In this document: positions 63,944 through 64,000 of the stretch, piece after piece
How the letters are laid out: each line of letters opens with the position of its first letter
How positions within the stretch are numbered: position 1 is the first letter of the stretch
NCBI RefSeq assembly: GCF_009760905.1
Contig: NZ_VIRW01000004.1
Span: 103,665 to 167,664 of the forward strand
Length of the DNA stretch: 64,000 nt
Reading direction: 5' to 3'
Source: Chitinibacter sp. GC72
Lineage (GTDB): Bacteria; Pseudomonadota; Gammaproteobacteria; Burkholderiales; Chitinibacteraceae
Notes under the pieces: generated by a model
The model's input: the letters and a program-made list of their open reading frames with translations, nothing else
What the model was told of the DNA's origin: nothing
Databases searched by the model: none
Translations under genes and position numbers: made by a program

Positions 63944-64000
63944 ATGAGCCCACCTTCAGTCAGTACTACAGCCAACACATCAGCCCAGCAGATCATCATC
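63944..64000 (+). CDS. Start of an unidentified gene, cut by the window end
   Basis: An ATG at 63944 with CCGGAAGCC upstream opens a frame (MSPPSVSTTANTSAQQIII) that runs off the end. Nineteen codons do not allow identification. The gene would be divergent from pta. The upstream spacer 63750-63943 shows no clear promoter. Confidence 0.3.
   Translation, partial: MSPPSVSTTANTSAQQIII

Noticed and set aside
1-64000. CRISPR array, prophage or insertion sequence with transposase
   Set aside because: No regularly spaced direct repeats with unique spacers, no phage structural genes and no transposase or integrase frame were found; the repeats seen are dispersed palindromes.

Overview
The window is chromosomal DNA of a betaproteobacterium, most likely a member of Neisseriales (Chromobacteriaceae / Chitinibacter-Deefgea-Iodobacter type). 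This rests on gene content and protein character: ruvAB-tolQRAB-pal-cpoB, hemCDXY, a FimV-like protein, CGFS glutaredoxin, PPK1, several chemoreceptors, and a secreted metalloprotease with two chitin-binding modules. No rRNA or other species-level marker is present, so the genus is an inference. Most of the window is moderately GC-rich. The exception is a clearly AT-rich island at about 50.4-52.9 kb.

Layout: 0-7.4 kb holds the end of ruvA, ruvB, the complete Tol-Pal operon (without ybgC) and a DUF4253 gene. 7.6-16.4 kb holds a Bcr/CflA exporter, queE-queC, tRNA-Gln(UUG), prmC, grxD, glmU, a soluble CZB chemoreceptor and a periplasmic amino-acid binding protein. 16.5-20 kb is parC tightly joined to a Cys/Ser-rich membrane protein and a VanY-type peptidase. 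20-26 kb holds a DUF1513 protein, a small ORF near a perfect FNR-type site, the chitin-binding metzincin and a DUF4397 lipoprotein. 26-33.5 kb is housekeeping: aas, a UPF0149 protein, ychF, yggX and ppk1. 34-40 kb is hemCDXY plus fimV on the minus strand. 40-50 kb is accessory: an acyltransferase, a binding protein, an AraC-type regulator, a GST-like protein, sstT, a DUF2278 protein and long spacers full of repeats. 50.5-54 kb is the most unusual part (see below). 54-64 kb holds metH, two chemoreceptors and pta.

The best candidate for an undescribed system is the AT-rich, overlapping gene pair at 50585-52901. The first gene is a helical protein with an R-x6-H motif of the HEPN type. The second is an ORC/STAND-like P-loop ATPase with a C-terminal helix-hairpin-helix. 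Next to it, the 3' end of metH occurs twice. The intact metH overlaps a zeta-toxin-like kinase gene and then a 52-codon gene, and a frameshifted metH tail lies beyond them. This suggests that a cassette with its own metH 3' end recombined into the locus.

The window also carries a dispersed intergenic repeat family bounded by GGGTAT(A/T) and (A/T)ATACC, with at least ten copies. There are two hairpin elements with identical 13-bp/6-nt geometry but different stem sequences, a TAGGGGCTGTTGA palindrome family, and a recurring GGGGTTGG hairpin. Gene calls, motifs and repeats were read by eye; no database search was run.
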